Shown: in pieces, positions 1 to 7,075 of the stretch
Layout: each line of letters starts with the position of its first letter
How positions within the stretch are numbered: position 1 is the first letter of the stretch
From: Rhizobium sp.
Lineage (GTDB): Bacteria > Pseudomonadota > Alphaproteobacteria > Rhizobiales > Rhizobiaceae
NCBI GenBank assembly: GCA_003501385.1
Contig: DNPN01000184.1
Span: 1 to 16,694, forward strand
Direction: 5' to 3'
Length of the DNA stretch: 16,694 nt
Notes under the pieces: generated by a model
Seen by the model: the letters and a program-made list of their open reading frames with translations, nothing else
What the model was told of the DNA's origin: nothing
Database searches by the model: none
Made by a program: the position numbers and the translations under genes

Positions 1-2
1 CG

Positions 3-98
3 GACTCGGATGTATCTGCAATCGCTTCAATCGAAAAGAATGCTTCAATTTCTTCAAAGCCGCAGGATATGCGCGAGATTAATCGTACGACGCTATAG
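3..98 (+). CDS. Possible 3' end of an unknown gene (5' end outside window)
   Basis: The third forward frame is open from the window edge to a TAG at 96-98 and would encode a hydrophilic, Ser/Asn/Lys-rich tail of 31 residues ending in REINRTTL. I do not recognise it. A second forward frame, open from base 2 to a TAA at 80-82, is an alternative tail ending in FKAAGYARD, so the frame is not certain. I prefer the first because its TAG coincides exactly with the edge of the palindromic repeat at 96-144, as happens at the hemW stop codon. No domain can be called from so short a piece. Confidence 0.3.
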   Translation, partial: DSDVSAIASIEKNASISSKPQDMREINRTTL

Positions 99-144
99 AG
101 TTTGTCAGGGAAAAGTGGAACCCGGTTTTCCCGAAAAGACAAAC
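96..144 (+). repeat. Rhizobial-type palindromic intergenic repeat, copy A
   Basis: This 49-base unit begins tagagtttgtcagggaaaag and continues through cccggttttcccg. By hand alignment it is identical at 47 of 49 positions to the reverse complement of 8141-8189. It carries an internal inverted repeat (gggaaaa against ttttccc, around a CCGG core). Short elements of this look are scattered between genes in rhizobia; the family identity is from memory and unchecked. The first three bases form the stop codon of the upstream open frame. Confidence 0.8.
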
Positions 145-236
145 GAAAACAAAAAAATGGGTGCATCCCTACACCTTACCTCCTACTCAGACACAAAATT
201 CGCCTTTCAGAACATCCATCCTGATTGAATTTCAAT
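99..236. other. Intergenic tail with a weak minus-strand hairpin and T-run
   Basis: Beyond the repeat the sequence is AT-rich. On the minus strand, downstream of the kinase stop codon, a weak hairpin (GGTG pairing with CACC, about 157-175) is followed by seven T residues (151-157 region). It could be a poor intrinsic terminator for the kinase gene. The open frame at 10-228 crosses the repeat and resembles no protein I know, so I treat it as chance. Confidence 0.25.
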
Positions 237-1844
237 CTAAAGTCGCACATTACTGCGATAATCCGTCATCAGCGAGCGAATTTCATTGAGCAGGCGTTCG
301 GGATTGACGGGTTTTTGTAACACCAGATCAGCGCCACTGGACAAGGCATCGGCCTTAGCACTTGCGCGCAAGTCACCAGTCAACACCAGAACCGGGCACC
401 GTGGCCGCTGCTTCAATTGCTCAATCATACGCACATATCGGATCACCGAGCCACCCTCACCGCCCGGCATACCAAGATCAGTGATGATCAGATCAATATC
501 AGCACCACTATCGGCTGCAACCTCCCGCCGCAAGGCATCAAAATCACTGACCTGCCCCACCACATGACCCGCCTGTTGCAAAACCGCCTTCAGCAGCGTG
601 GCGTTCACGAAATCATCTTCACCGACCAGCACGTTCAAAGCCGTGGAGTTTGACAGAACAGGATGCAACGATCCTGCATCCGCCCCGAGAGGGGGCGCGA
701 CATGGGCCGAATCGACACCACTCATCAATCCGCGCAACACATCGCTCAAGGTCTGTTCGCGCAATGGTCGAATAAGCCAGGCATCAAAGCCCGTTAAAGG
801 CCGCAGCGGTCGCTCTTCCGGGTTAACCAGATAGATCCGTCGCACTTTGCGCTCGCCCGACAACAAGGGAGACAGTTTCGCGTCATAATCACAGATGCAG
901 CGATGATCGACAATCACATCGGTCAGGCTTGCGCCCTCGACTTCAATGGCATGGAGGATCTTGGCAGCGGCGTCTGCTGTAGTGGCAACATGGCAGGCAC
1001 CACCAAGCGAAAGAATAGTGTGCTTGGCACCTTGCACGAACGGGCCAGCCGGCGCAAGCACCAGAACATTGGACCCCGCAAGCAACGTATGGCGCGGCTG
1101 CATCGCAGTTCCGCACGCAACGGATGTGTTGGGCAAACGAATTTCAAAAGAAGTTCCCTCACCCTCCGCCGTGTCGATAATCGACAGCGAGCCGTGCAGC
1201 GCCATCATCAAACGCTGAGAAATAAACAGGCCAAGCCCGGTTCCCCCACTGCGCTGAACCTGATCGCCACCTTGGGAAAATTCAACAAACAGCCGGGTCC
1301 GCTCTTCCTGCGTCATGCCGGGTCCGGTGTCACGCACCACCACCACAAGCTCATCACCAACACAGGACGACGACACCAGAACACCACCCTCCAAGGTGAA
1401 CTTAACAGCATTGCCAATCACGTTGAACAACACCTGCCGCAGTCTGGCCACATCCACATCGATTTCTTCCGGCACATCGGTATCGGCGGCAGCGGCAATT
1501 TCAATGCCCTTGGCATGGGCGCGCGGTGCCAGCATCTCCACCACGCTTTCAATCAGGCGCCGCGGTGAAATTTTTTGGCTATGAAGTTCGAAATGCCCGG
1601 TCTCCAGCGTGCTATAATCCAAAAGATCAGCCACAAGCTGTTGCAAGGCCTCGCCCGCCTGCACAATGCCCGAGAGATAGTTGCGTTGCTCAGGCGTGAG
1701 GTCCGTGCGCCCCAAAAGGTGTCCCATTCCGAGAATGCCATTCAGCGGCGTTCGCATCTCATGGCTCACCGTGGCGAGAAGACGCGTTCTGACTGCTTCC
1801 GCAGTCGCAATGGATGAGACGGTATCCTGCATCTTTGAGCGCAT
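237..1844 (-). CDS. Soluble hybrid histidine kinase with pseudo-receiver and receiver
   Basis: This 535-residue protein starts almost directly at the phosphoacceptor domain. The HisKA H-box SHEMRTPLNG has the phospho-accepting histidine at residue 28. The HATPase domain follows, with the N-box around N141/N145, the G1 box DTGPGM at 172-177, the F-box near 186 and the G2 box GGTGLGL at 200-206. Residues 259-375 look like a decayed receiver: the acidic pair is lost at its N-terminus and the conserved lysine is replaced by Arg, although an Asp remains in VIVDHR. Residues 404-525 form an intact receiver with acidic residues at 409-411, phospho-acceptor D456, T489 and K511. There is no membrane segment or PAS domain. 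An in-frame TAG lies three codons upstream of the ATG, and only 113 bases separate the gene from lspA, so no sensor domain is encoded at this locus. The input must come from a partner protein. The target is unknown; no separate response regulator lies nearby. Confidence 0.88.
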   Translation of the reverse strand: MRSKMQDTVSSIATAEAVRTRLLATVSHEMRTPLNGILGMGHLLGRTDLTPEQRNYLSGIVQAGEALQQLVADLLDYSTLETGHFELHSQKISPRRLIESVVEMLAPRAHAKGIEIAAAADTDVPEEIDVDVARLRQVLFNVIGNAVKFTLEGGVLVSSSCVGDELVVVVRDTGPGMTQEERTRLFVEFSQGGDQVQRSGGTGLGLFISQRLMMALHGSLSIIDTAEGEGTSFEIRLPNTSVACGTAMQPRHTLLAGSNVLVLAPAGPFVQGAKHTILSLGGACHVATTADAAAKILHAIEVEGASLTDVIVDHRCICDYDAKLSPLLSGERKVRRIYLVNPEERPLRPLTGFDAWLIRPLREQTLSDVLRGLMSGVDSAHVAPPLGADAGSLHPVLSNSTALNVLVGEDDFVNATLLKAVLQQAGHVVGQVSDFDALRREVAADSGADIDLIITDLGMPGGEGGSVIRYVRMIEQLKQRPRCPVLVLTGDLRASAKADALSSGADLVLQKPVNPERLLNEIRSLMTDYRSNVRL

Positions 1845-1868
1845 TGTCGCCTACTTCAGTTGAGCCGC

Positions 1869-1891
1869 AGAGACGATAACACGAAGTCTCT
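1869..1891. other. Short inverted repeat ahead of the hybrid kinase
   Basis: AGAGAC at 1869-1874 and GTCTCT at 1886-1891 form a perfect 6-base inverted repeat with an 11-base centre, about 25 bases upstream of the kinase start. It could be an operator half-site pair or an mRNA hairpin in the 5' leader. A repeat this small can arise by chance. Confidence 0.2.
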
Positions 1892-1957
1892 CAACGGTTT
1901 CTTACAGCAGCCTCAAGCATCATCATCGCATCACATCAAAAAAAATACAATCACGCT

Positions 1958-2455
1958 TCAGCGCCTGCTGCTCAACCAAACCATTAGCTCCTGCAGCAGA
2001 ATCAAACCAGCGCCAATACTAATCAAGCTATCTGCGAGATTAAACACGGCAAAGGACCATGTTTCAGTATGAAACAAGATATAGTCCACCACATAGCCAT
2101 AGGTGAAGCGATCGATGATATTACCGAAGGCACCGGCGATAATGAGACAGTATCCAGCCTGCGCAAACCGATGATCTGCACGGGTGCCGCGCCAAAGCCA
2201 TGCCACAAACAGCACAATAACCAGACGCAACACGATGATCACCCAGCTGTCCAGATGCGACAGCATGGAAAAGGCCACGCCCAGATTGTGGGTGCGATAG
2301 AGATAAAGCCCCAGCATCGGCACCACATCAATCTGCTCCTGCAGAGGCAGCAAAACTTCCACGGCATATTTGATGGCCTGGTCCAGACCAAGCAGCAGCA
2401 GAATAAAGCCAAGGGCCAAAGCCGGGCGCGACAGGAGAGAGACGGAATTGCTCAT
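1958..2455 (-). CDS. lspA: Lipoprotein signal peptidase (signal peptidase II)
   Basis: LspA is the inner-membrane aspartyl protease that removes signal peptides from prolipoproteins after Lgt has added diacylglycerol. The protein is 165 residues, the usual length, with four hydrophobic segments. The conserved motifs are present: LDQAIKY near residue 25, FGNIIDR with the first catalytic Asp (about residue 115) and FNLADS with the second (about 142). I chose the ATG at 2455 because it overlaps the TGA of the upstream methyltransferase as TGATG, a typical coupling junction; a GTG one codon earlier (2458) is also possible. Linkage to two RNA methyltransferases is positional rather than functional. 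Identification is secure. Confidence 0.95.
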   Translation of the reverse strand: MSNSVSLLSRPALALGFILLLLGLDQAIKYAVEVLLPLQEQIDVVPMLGLYLYRTHNLGVAFSMLSHLDSWVIIVLRLVIVLFVAWLWRGTRADHRFAQAGYCLIIAGAFGNIIDRFTYGYVVDYILFHTETWSFAVFNLADSLISIGAGLILLQELMVWLSSRR

Positions 2456-3315
2456 CACACATCATCCAGCGTCAAGAGATGGCGGCGGGCCTCAAACAGC
2501 ATAACACCCGTGGCAATTGCCAGATTGAGCGAATCCGCAAGACCGGCCTGAGGAATGCGCGCCAAGCTATCGGCCTTGCTGGCCAACTCTTCCGGTAGAC
2601 CCGATTGTTCATTGCCCATCAGCACCACCACGGGGCGGCGCTTGTAATCCACCGTGCGATAATCTTTGGCACCTGCCAGATGGGTGGCCACGAGATTGAT
2701 ACCGGCTTGCGCCTTCCACGCCAGAAATTCCGGCACAGTGGTTTTGACAAGTGGCAAGGCAAAAATCGAGCCCATGGTAGCCCGCACGGTTTCCATAGCG
2801 AAAGGATCGGTGCTATCGCCAATCAACATCACGCCCGACGCGCCTGCGGCGTCGGCGGTGCGGATGATGGTGCCCAGATTGCCGGGATCACGCACGCGAT
2901 CCAGCGCCACCCATGTCTCGCCTTCACCCAGAGAGACGTTTTTCAGCGCCTTCCAGCGCTGATCAAACACGCCTGCCACCATTTGCGGATTGTCCTTGCG
3001 AGTGATGGAGGCCATCACCTTTTCACTGACTTCCAGCACCATGCCGCCATGGGCCACGGAGCGGGCCGCAATTTTTTCCACGTGCGGCTTGCCTTTGGCA
3101 GCCTTGGAATAGATCAGGTAGCGCAGTGTCCAGCCCAGCTCGGAGGCATCAATCACCAGTTTCAAGCCTTCGGCCAAAAAGGTTTTTGTCTCATCGCGGG
3201 TCTTTTTTTGGGAAAGCGCCTTGATATCCTTCACAATCGGATTGGCAAGGCTGGTGACTTCCTTGACCTGACCAACCCGGCCAGAACCTGCGCTCTCGTT
3301 CAATCCATCACTCAT
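2455..3315 (-). CDS. TrmH/SpoU-family RNA 2'-O-methyltransferase
   Basis: This is a SPOUT-class enzyme of 286 residues that would transfer a methyl group from SAM to a ribose 2'-hydroxyl in rRNA or tRNA. The N-terminal ~115 residues match the substrate-binding domain (FLAEGLKLVIDA). The C-terminal knotted domain carries all three family motifs: NLGTIIRTADAAG from about residue 146 with the catalytic Arg, LMGNEQSGL at about 232-240 and IPQAGLADSLNLA at about 254-266. The ATG at 3315 overlaps the TGA of the preceding gene as ATGA; a start four codons upstream (3327) is the alternative. The layout resembles RlmB/TsnR-like enzymes, but the exact target nucleotide cannot be read from sequence. Confidence 0.92.
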   Translation of the reverse strand: MSDGLNESAGSGRVGQVKEVTSLANPIVKDIKALSQKKTRDETKTFLAEGLKLVIDASELGWTLRYLIYSKAAKGKPHVEKIAARSVAHGGMVLEVSEKVMASITRKDNPQMVAGVFDQRWKALKNVSLGEGETWVALDRVRDPGNLGTIIRTADAAGASGVMLIGDSTDPFAMETVRATMGSIFALPLVKTTVPEFLAWKAQAGINLVATHLAGAKDYRTVDYKRRPVVVLMGNEQSGLPEELASKADSLARIPQAGLADSLNLAIATGVMLFEARRHLLTLDDV

Positions 3316-4511
3316 TTCGGAACCCATCTGCTGAACAGCGACGTTGAAAGGGCGCGCCCCGGTGTCTTGCCATCAAGACCCGCCTCGCGCAGCACAAGTT
3401 CGCCAGACTCCACCAAGCCGCCCTTGCCGCGCATGGTCTCACGCATCAATTCATGAATGGCGTAGAAGCTGGCACGAATGGAGTAAGCCGTCAGCACCAG
3501 ACCGGCGGCTTTGGGCGCAAGAATTTCGCGGCAGAGTGACAGCATCAGCGGCAAGTGGTCAAACAATTGCCAGACCTCGCCATTCGGGCCACGGCCAAAT
3601 TTTGGCGGATCCGTCAGAATAATATCGTAGTGATGGCCGCGCCGCTCTTCGCGCTGAATGAACTTCATCGCATCATCACAAATCCAGCGAATGGGTGCAC
3701 GATCAAGCCGGCTGAGGGTCTGATTTTCCCGCGCCCAACCAATTGCCTTTTTCGAAGCATCCACATGGGTGACTTCAGCGCCCGCAGCAGCCGCCACCAG
3801 TGAGGCAACGCCGGTATAGCCAAACAGATTCAGCACTTTCAGCGGTCGATCAGCCCGCTCGATCGTCTCTTTCATCCATGTCCAATGGGCAATCTGCTCT
3901 GGAAACACGCCAACATGGCGAAACGCCGTAAAGCGTCCATGAAAATCCACACCCAGCAGCGACAGCGGCCATGTCTCGCCCAGCGCTTCACGGGGAAAAC
4001 GCCAGCGGCCCATGCCATCCTCATCGGTATCGCCGGTGAAAACAGCATCGGCCTTATCCCAGACATGCGATGGGAGGGCTGGGGGCCAGAGCGCCTGCGC
4101 TTCTGGGCGCACGATGCGATAGGGACCGTATTGTTCGAGCTTCAACCCATGACCGCTGTCAATCAGATGAAAATCGCCCGCCCCCATCGATTCCAGAATC
4201 AGCGGCAGCTTTTCACGCGGCAGCGCACCGCTGCGCAATTCCAACGGCACCACGGCGGCGGCAGACGCAGCTTCAGAATGGTTGTCCGGCTCAGGCCGTT
4301 TGATCTCATTCGGTTGTTTTTTGGCAAGGCCCTGATGCTTCGCGGGTTTTGATGAGCCTGACTTTGCAGCGTCAGGCTTTCCACCACGCAGGGGCTTTTC
4401 GCCCGCAATAGGCGGGCGAGATGAGGCGGCGGGGCGCTTGGAGCTTACGCGGCGGGACTTTTCTTTCACGATGAGGTCGGCTTTCCGGTGTTTACGGGCT
4501 TGCGCGCCCAT
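3312..4511 (-). CDS. RlmI/RlmK-like class I SAM-dependent methyltransferase
   Basis: This 399-residue protein has a Rossmann methyltransferase domain of the RlmI/RlmK type. Motif I, VLNLFGYTGVA, lies at about 226-236, the acidic motif II residue is D251, acidic residues follow at 279-280, and the catalytic motif DPPKFGRG begins at 301. Such enzymes usually methylate a base in 23S rRNA; the substrate here is inferred only. Residues 1-85 form a Lys/Ser/Pro/Ala-rich low-complexity tail, probably disordered, where RlmI carries a PUA domain. The conserved part begins near VVPLELRSG at 87. An AGGGA lies about 8 bases before the ATG at 4511. The gene overlaps the following TrmH-family gene by four bases, so the two RNA-modifying enzymes are likely co-expressed. 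Confidence 0.85.
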   Translation of the reverse strand: MGAQARKHRKADLIVKEKSRRVSSKRPAASSRPPIAGEKPLRGGKPDAAKSGSSKPAKHQGLAKKQPNEIKRPEPDNHSEAASAAAVVPLELRSGALPREKLPLILESMGAGDFHLIDSGHGLKLEQYGPYRIVRPEAQALWPPALPSHVWDKADAVFTGDTDEDGMGRWRFPREALGETWPLSLLGVDFHGRFTAFRHVGVFPEQIAHWTWMKETIERADRPLKVLNLFGYTGVASLVAAAAGAEVTHVDASKKAIGWARENQTLSRLDRAPIRWICDDAMKFIQREERRGHHYDIILTDPPKFGRGPNGEVWQLFDHLPLMLSLCREILAPKAAGLVLTAYSIRASFYAIHELMRETMRGKGGLVESGELVLREAGLDGKTPGRALSTSLFSRWVPK

Positions 4512-4524
4512 AGCATTCCCTGAC

Positions 4525-4555
4525 CCTTGGTAAAAGAGGGAGCCTTGGTAAAAGA
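4525..4555. repeat. Two-copy 18-base tandem repeat in a leader
   Basis: ccttggtaaaaga occurs at 4525-4537 and again at 4543-4555. The two copies lie in the 90-base gap between the LapA-domain gene and the methyltransferase, immediately upstream of the latter's ribosome binding site. This looks like a simple slippage duplication. Confidence 0.7.
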
Positions 4556-4601
4556 CGGCCTTGCGCCAACAACATCATGCCAAAAGGCACCAATGACGCT
4601 C

Positions 4602-4952
4602 TTATCTGGACGCAATCTGCGCCGGACCCGTTGCCGAAGCCGCCATCTGTTCTGCACGTTTTTTGTGCTGATCGGCCTCGCTGCGCCATTTCACGGCCGA
4701 CATTGCCTCAGCACGGGCCCGTTTGCGATGTCTGCCCTGGCTGACCCATGTAGCTGCAGAGCCAACAACTGCGCCCAGCAAAAACGCCACCAGAAGAAAG
4801 GCAAAAAACGGAGCCGATGTCGACAGCATCTGATCATCAGGGCGAAACGGGTTCAGCGCCAGCGTCACCCATTGTCTGTTGGCGACGCAAAGCACAATCA
4901 AAATGATTGCCAACGGCACCAGAATAACAATATTGACGAGTTTTCTAAACAT
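4602..4952 (-). CDS. LapA-domain (DUF1049) inner-membrane protein
   Basis: This small protein of 116 residues has two hydrophobic segments (about 6-24 and 48-68) joined by a short loop, followed by a basic, charged and probably helical cytoplasmic tail. That is the LapA/DUF1049 arrangement. The E. coli family member LapA works with LapB in controlling LPS synthesis through LpxC turnover; whether this protein does so is inference. The ATG at 4952 has AGGAG seven bases upstream; a GTG one codon earlier is less well spaced. It follows ihfB by 106 bases on the same strand, a pairing that, as I recall, is common in proteobacteria. Confidence 0.8.
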   Translation of the reverse strand: MFRKLVNIVILVPLAIILIVLCVANRQWVTLALNPFRPDDQMLSTSAPFFAFLLVAFLLGAVVGSAATWVSQGRHRKRARAEAMSAVKWRSEADQHKKRAEQMAASATGPAQIASR

Positions 4953-5058
4953 CACGCTTCTCCTGATCCCGACTTGTGAAGCCCAAGCTGACGGGCCACT
5001 TGGTCACCCAAATCACGACAAATTCAAGGATGCCCTGCCGATCTGCCGTTATGACAGA

Positions 5059-5370
5059 TCAATCGGCATCTTCATCTTCTTCGTCATCCATGCCGGGATT
5101 CAGGCGCTCGCGCAATTCCTTACCGGTTTTAAAGAAGGGAACCCATTTTTCCTCGACAAACACTGTTTCGCCAGTGCGCGGATTGCGGCCGGTGCGTGCG
5201 GGACGATTTTTCACCGAGAACGCACCGAAGCCACGCAGCTCCACGCGATTTCCCGAGGACAATGCATCGGTGATCTCATCCAAAATAGCGTTGACGATGT
5301 TTTCCACGTCGCGGTGATAAAGATGCGGATTGCGGGCCGCAACGATTTGCACCAGCTCGGATTTAATCAC
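5059..5370 (-). CDS. ihfB: Integration host factor subunit beta
   Basis: IhfB pairs with IhfA to bind and sharply bend DNA in the nucleoid. From the GTG at 5370 the protein is 103 residues and begins IKSELVQIVAARNP, the normal family N-terminus. The DNA-binding arm region is intact (VELRGFGAFSVK, then RTGRNPRTGE), and the tail is the acidic DDEEDEDAD. The longer open frame from 5436 adds 22 residues unlike any family member. The GTG start is supported by AGGGGG five bases upstream. An imperfect GATCTG/CAGATC hairpin (5040-5060) surrounds the stop codon but has no T-run, so read-through into the LapA-domain gene is plausible. Confidence 0.95.
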   Translation of the reverse strand: MIKSELVQIVAARNPHLYHRDVENIVNAILDEITDALSSGNRVELRGFGAFSVKNRPARTGRNPRTGETVFVEEKWVPFFKTGKELRERLNPGMDDEEDEDAD

Positions 5371-5870
5371 GATAACCCCCTGTAAAATAAAGGATGTTGA
5401 AGTCGAATTCGGTTGATGATCACCCAACCTGACCAAAGCGGCAAGGCGGGCTTCCTCAATTTGTTAATGCCGTAAAACATCATAAAAATTTGGAATAATC
5501 AATCGCTTAAGCCCAAAACAGGCAAGGTGCCAGAAAAAATCTTCTCCACCGTGGTCGCGAAGGCTGAAAATACCGGATCTGTCAGGGGTAACAATCCAAA
5601 GCTTGTAATCGACTTGAAAAAATCCATATTTGCAACGAAGAAGGAATTTATGGGCATTCAAAAATTCAATGCGCTTGTAATGCGGCGTGTTCACCCTTGC
5701 CTAATACTTAAGCGTTAAGTTGTGGAAGAGACATCCAGAGCGGCGGTTGAATGGCCAAAGACGGATGAATGGCCGAATGACCGGTGAATGAACGATCGAT
5801 TGGACTTACGGACTTCCGGGAAATGCTTAAGCGTATGGATGCAGATAAAGACAGGGGCGGAAAAAAAACA
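5371..5870. other. 500-base divergent spacer between ihfB and lptC
   Basis: This AT-rich stretch must hold the promoters for ihfB (leftward) and lptC (rightward). I found no convincing -35/-10 pair. The octamer CTTAAGCG occurs at 5707-5714 and 5826-5833, and in reverse at 5504-5511. The copy at 5706-5720 sits in the dyad ACTTAA-gcg-TTAAGT. Open frames at 5464-5694 (minus) and 5527-5718 (plus) overlap each other, resemble nothing I know and are probably chance. Confidence 0.5.
5706..5720. promoter_or_regulatory. Dyad ACTTAA-gcg-TTAAGT, possible operator
   Basis: A perfect 6-base inverted repeat with a 3-base centre lies about 150 bases upstream of the preferred lptC start. The spacing of its TTAA half-sites (3 bases) does not fit the CtrA consensus (TTAA-N7-TTAA). 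Two further CTTAAGC motifs lie in the same spacer. Binding of any particular regulator is not shown. Confidence 0.3.
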
Positions 5871-6488
5871 ATGAACGCCCCTTACACCCAAGCCATTGGT
5901 CACTCCCGGCGCGTGCGCAGAATGCGGATAGCATTGCCTGCCCTTGCAATCCTTTTGACAGCAGGATTTGCCGGGGTGTCGGTGGTGAGAGCCTATCTGC
6001 CGGAAAACCTGAAAATCGAGGGTATCAGCCTGGAAGACGGCAAGGTGGTGATGTCGAAGCCGATCATCAAGGGCCTCAACTCCAATGGCGCCCCCTATTC
6101 CATGAACGCATTGCGCGCCTTGCAGGATATCAAAAATCCGAACCTGATTACGCTCGATACCATCGCAGCCACCCTGCCCGTGAACGAGAGCACCCTTGCC
6201 GACATTTCGGCTGTGAGCGGCACCTATGACCGCGCAACCGACAAAATGGCGCTCACCAAGCCATTCAAAATTCATCTCTCCAGCGGTGTCGATGCCATGT
6301 TCAAGTCGGGTGATCTTGACGTGAAGGCGGGAAAGCTTAAGACAGATGAAATGGTGACGATCACTATGAAAGCGTCATCTCTAGTTGCGCAGTCCATGGA
6401 TATGACAGATAAAGGGCAGAACATCACCTTTAGTGGTAAGATTCGACTGAGCATTGACCCCTCCACCCTGAAAACCGCAGGCAACTGA
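5871..6488 (+). CDS. lptC: LPS export system protein LptC
   Basis: LptC is the single-pass inner-membrane protein that hands LPS from the LptB2FG transporter to the periplasmic LptA bridge. From the ATG at 5871 the protein is 205 residues: a short basic N-terminus (HSRRVRRMRIA), one membrane segment at about 20-43, and a periplasmic beta-rich domain. The start is uncertain. The frame stays open to a GTG at 5784, with ATGs at 5823 and 5835, none with a good ribosome binding site. I prefer 5871 because it places the membrane segment close to the N-terminus, as is usual, and has a G-rich stretch upstream. lptA follows after 9 bases. Position before lptA-lptB confirms the assignment despite weak sequence conservation in this family. 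Confidence 0.85.
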   Translation: MNAPYTQAIGHSRRVRRMRIALPALAILLTAGFAGVSVVRAYLPENLKIEGISLEDGKVVMSKPIIKGLNSNGAPYSMNALRALQDIKNPNLITLDTIAATLPVNESTLADISAVSGTYDRATDKMALTKPFKIHLSSGVDAMFKSGDLDVKAGKLKTDEMVTITMKASSLVAQSMDMTDKGQNITFSGKIRLSIDPSTLKTAGN

Positions 6489-6497
6489 GAACAAATC

Positions 6498-7061
6498 ATG
6501 ACGCAAAACCACCGTCGCATTTCCTTCTGTTTTGCCCATGCCATATTTGCGGCAGGTCTCTGCCTGACCGGCATGATCCATCCGGCCTTTGCGCAGGCCA
6601 CCACCAGCACGATGGAGGGCATGAAACTCTCCGGTGACAAGCCCATCCAGATTGAAAGTGACGATCTGGAAGTGCATCAGCAAACAAACACCGCCAATTT
6701 CAATGGCAACGTCAAGGTGGTTCAGGGCACCACCACCATGCGCTCAAAGGACATGGTGGTAAAATACAAGGGTCAGGGCACTGCCGTGACCAGCGGCGAT
6801 GCCAAAATTGATACCATTGACGTGCTGGGCAATGTGATTTTGAACACCGAGACCCAGCAGGCAACTGCTGACAAAGGCCATTTTGACATGAACAGTCAGG
6901 TGTTTGTCCTGACCGGCGACAAAGTTGTGCTTTCGGAAGGTGGTAATGTGTTTGTTGGCTGCAAGCTGACCGTCCATATGACCTCTGGCGAAGCCAAGCT
7001 TGATAGCTGTGGCAAGCGTGTGCAGATCCAGCTGGATCCCAAGTCCCAGCAAAAACCTTGA
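6498..7061 (+). CDS. lptA: LPS export periplasmic protein LptA (OstA-like)
   Basis: LptA forms the periplasmic bridge that carries LPS from LptC to the outer-membrane LptDE complex. The protein is 187 residues. It has a signal peptide with a hydrophobic core at about 10-28 and likely cleavage after AFA (near residue 32). The OstA/LptA beta-jellyroll repeat follows: PIQIESDDLEVHQQTNTANF, then GNVKVVQG and GNVILNT strands. It lies between lptC and lptB with gaps of 9 and 14 bases, so the three are almost certainly one transcript. The ribosome binding site is weak (TGAGAA). Confidence 0.93.
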   Translation: MTQNHRRISFCFAHAIFAAGLCLTGMIHPAFAQATTSTMEGMKLSGDKPIQIESDDLEVHQQTNTANFNGNVKVVQGTTTMRSKDMVVKYKGQGTAVTSGDAKIDTIDVLGNVILNTETQQATADKGHFDMNSQVFVLTGDKVVLSEGGNVFVGCKLTVHMTSGEAKLDSCGKRVQIQLDPKSQQKP

Positions 7062-7075
7062 TTGCGGACATTTAA

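Noticed and set aside
10..228. Plus-strand open frame of 72 codons at the left edge
   Set aside because: It runs through repeat copy A, resembles no known protein and competes with a better frame ending at 98.
903..1568. 221-codon plus-strand frame inside the hybrid kinase
   Set aside because: It is antisense to a gene with clear kinase motifs; the His/Arg/Asn-rich composition is typical of a shadow frame.
5464..5718. Overlapping short frames on both strands in the ihfB-lptC spacer
   Set aside because: They overlap each other, are AT-rich, lack recognisable domains and are not needed to explain the region.
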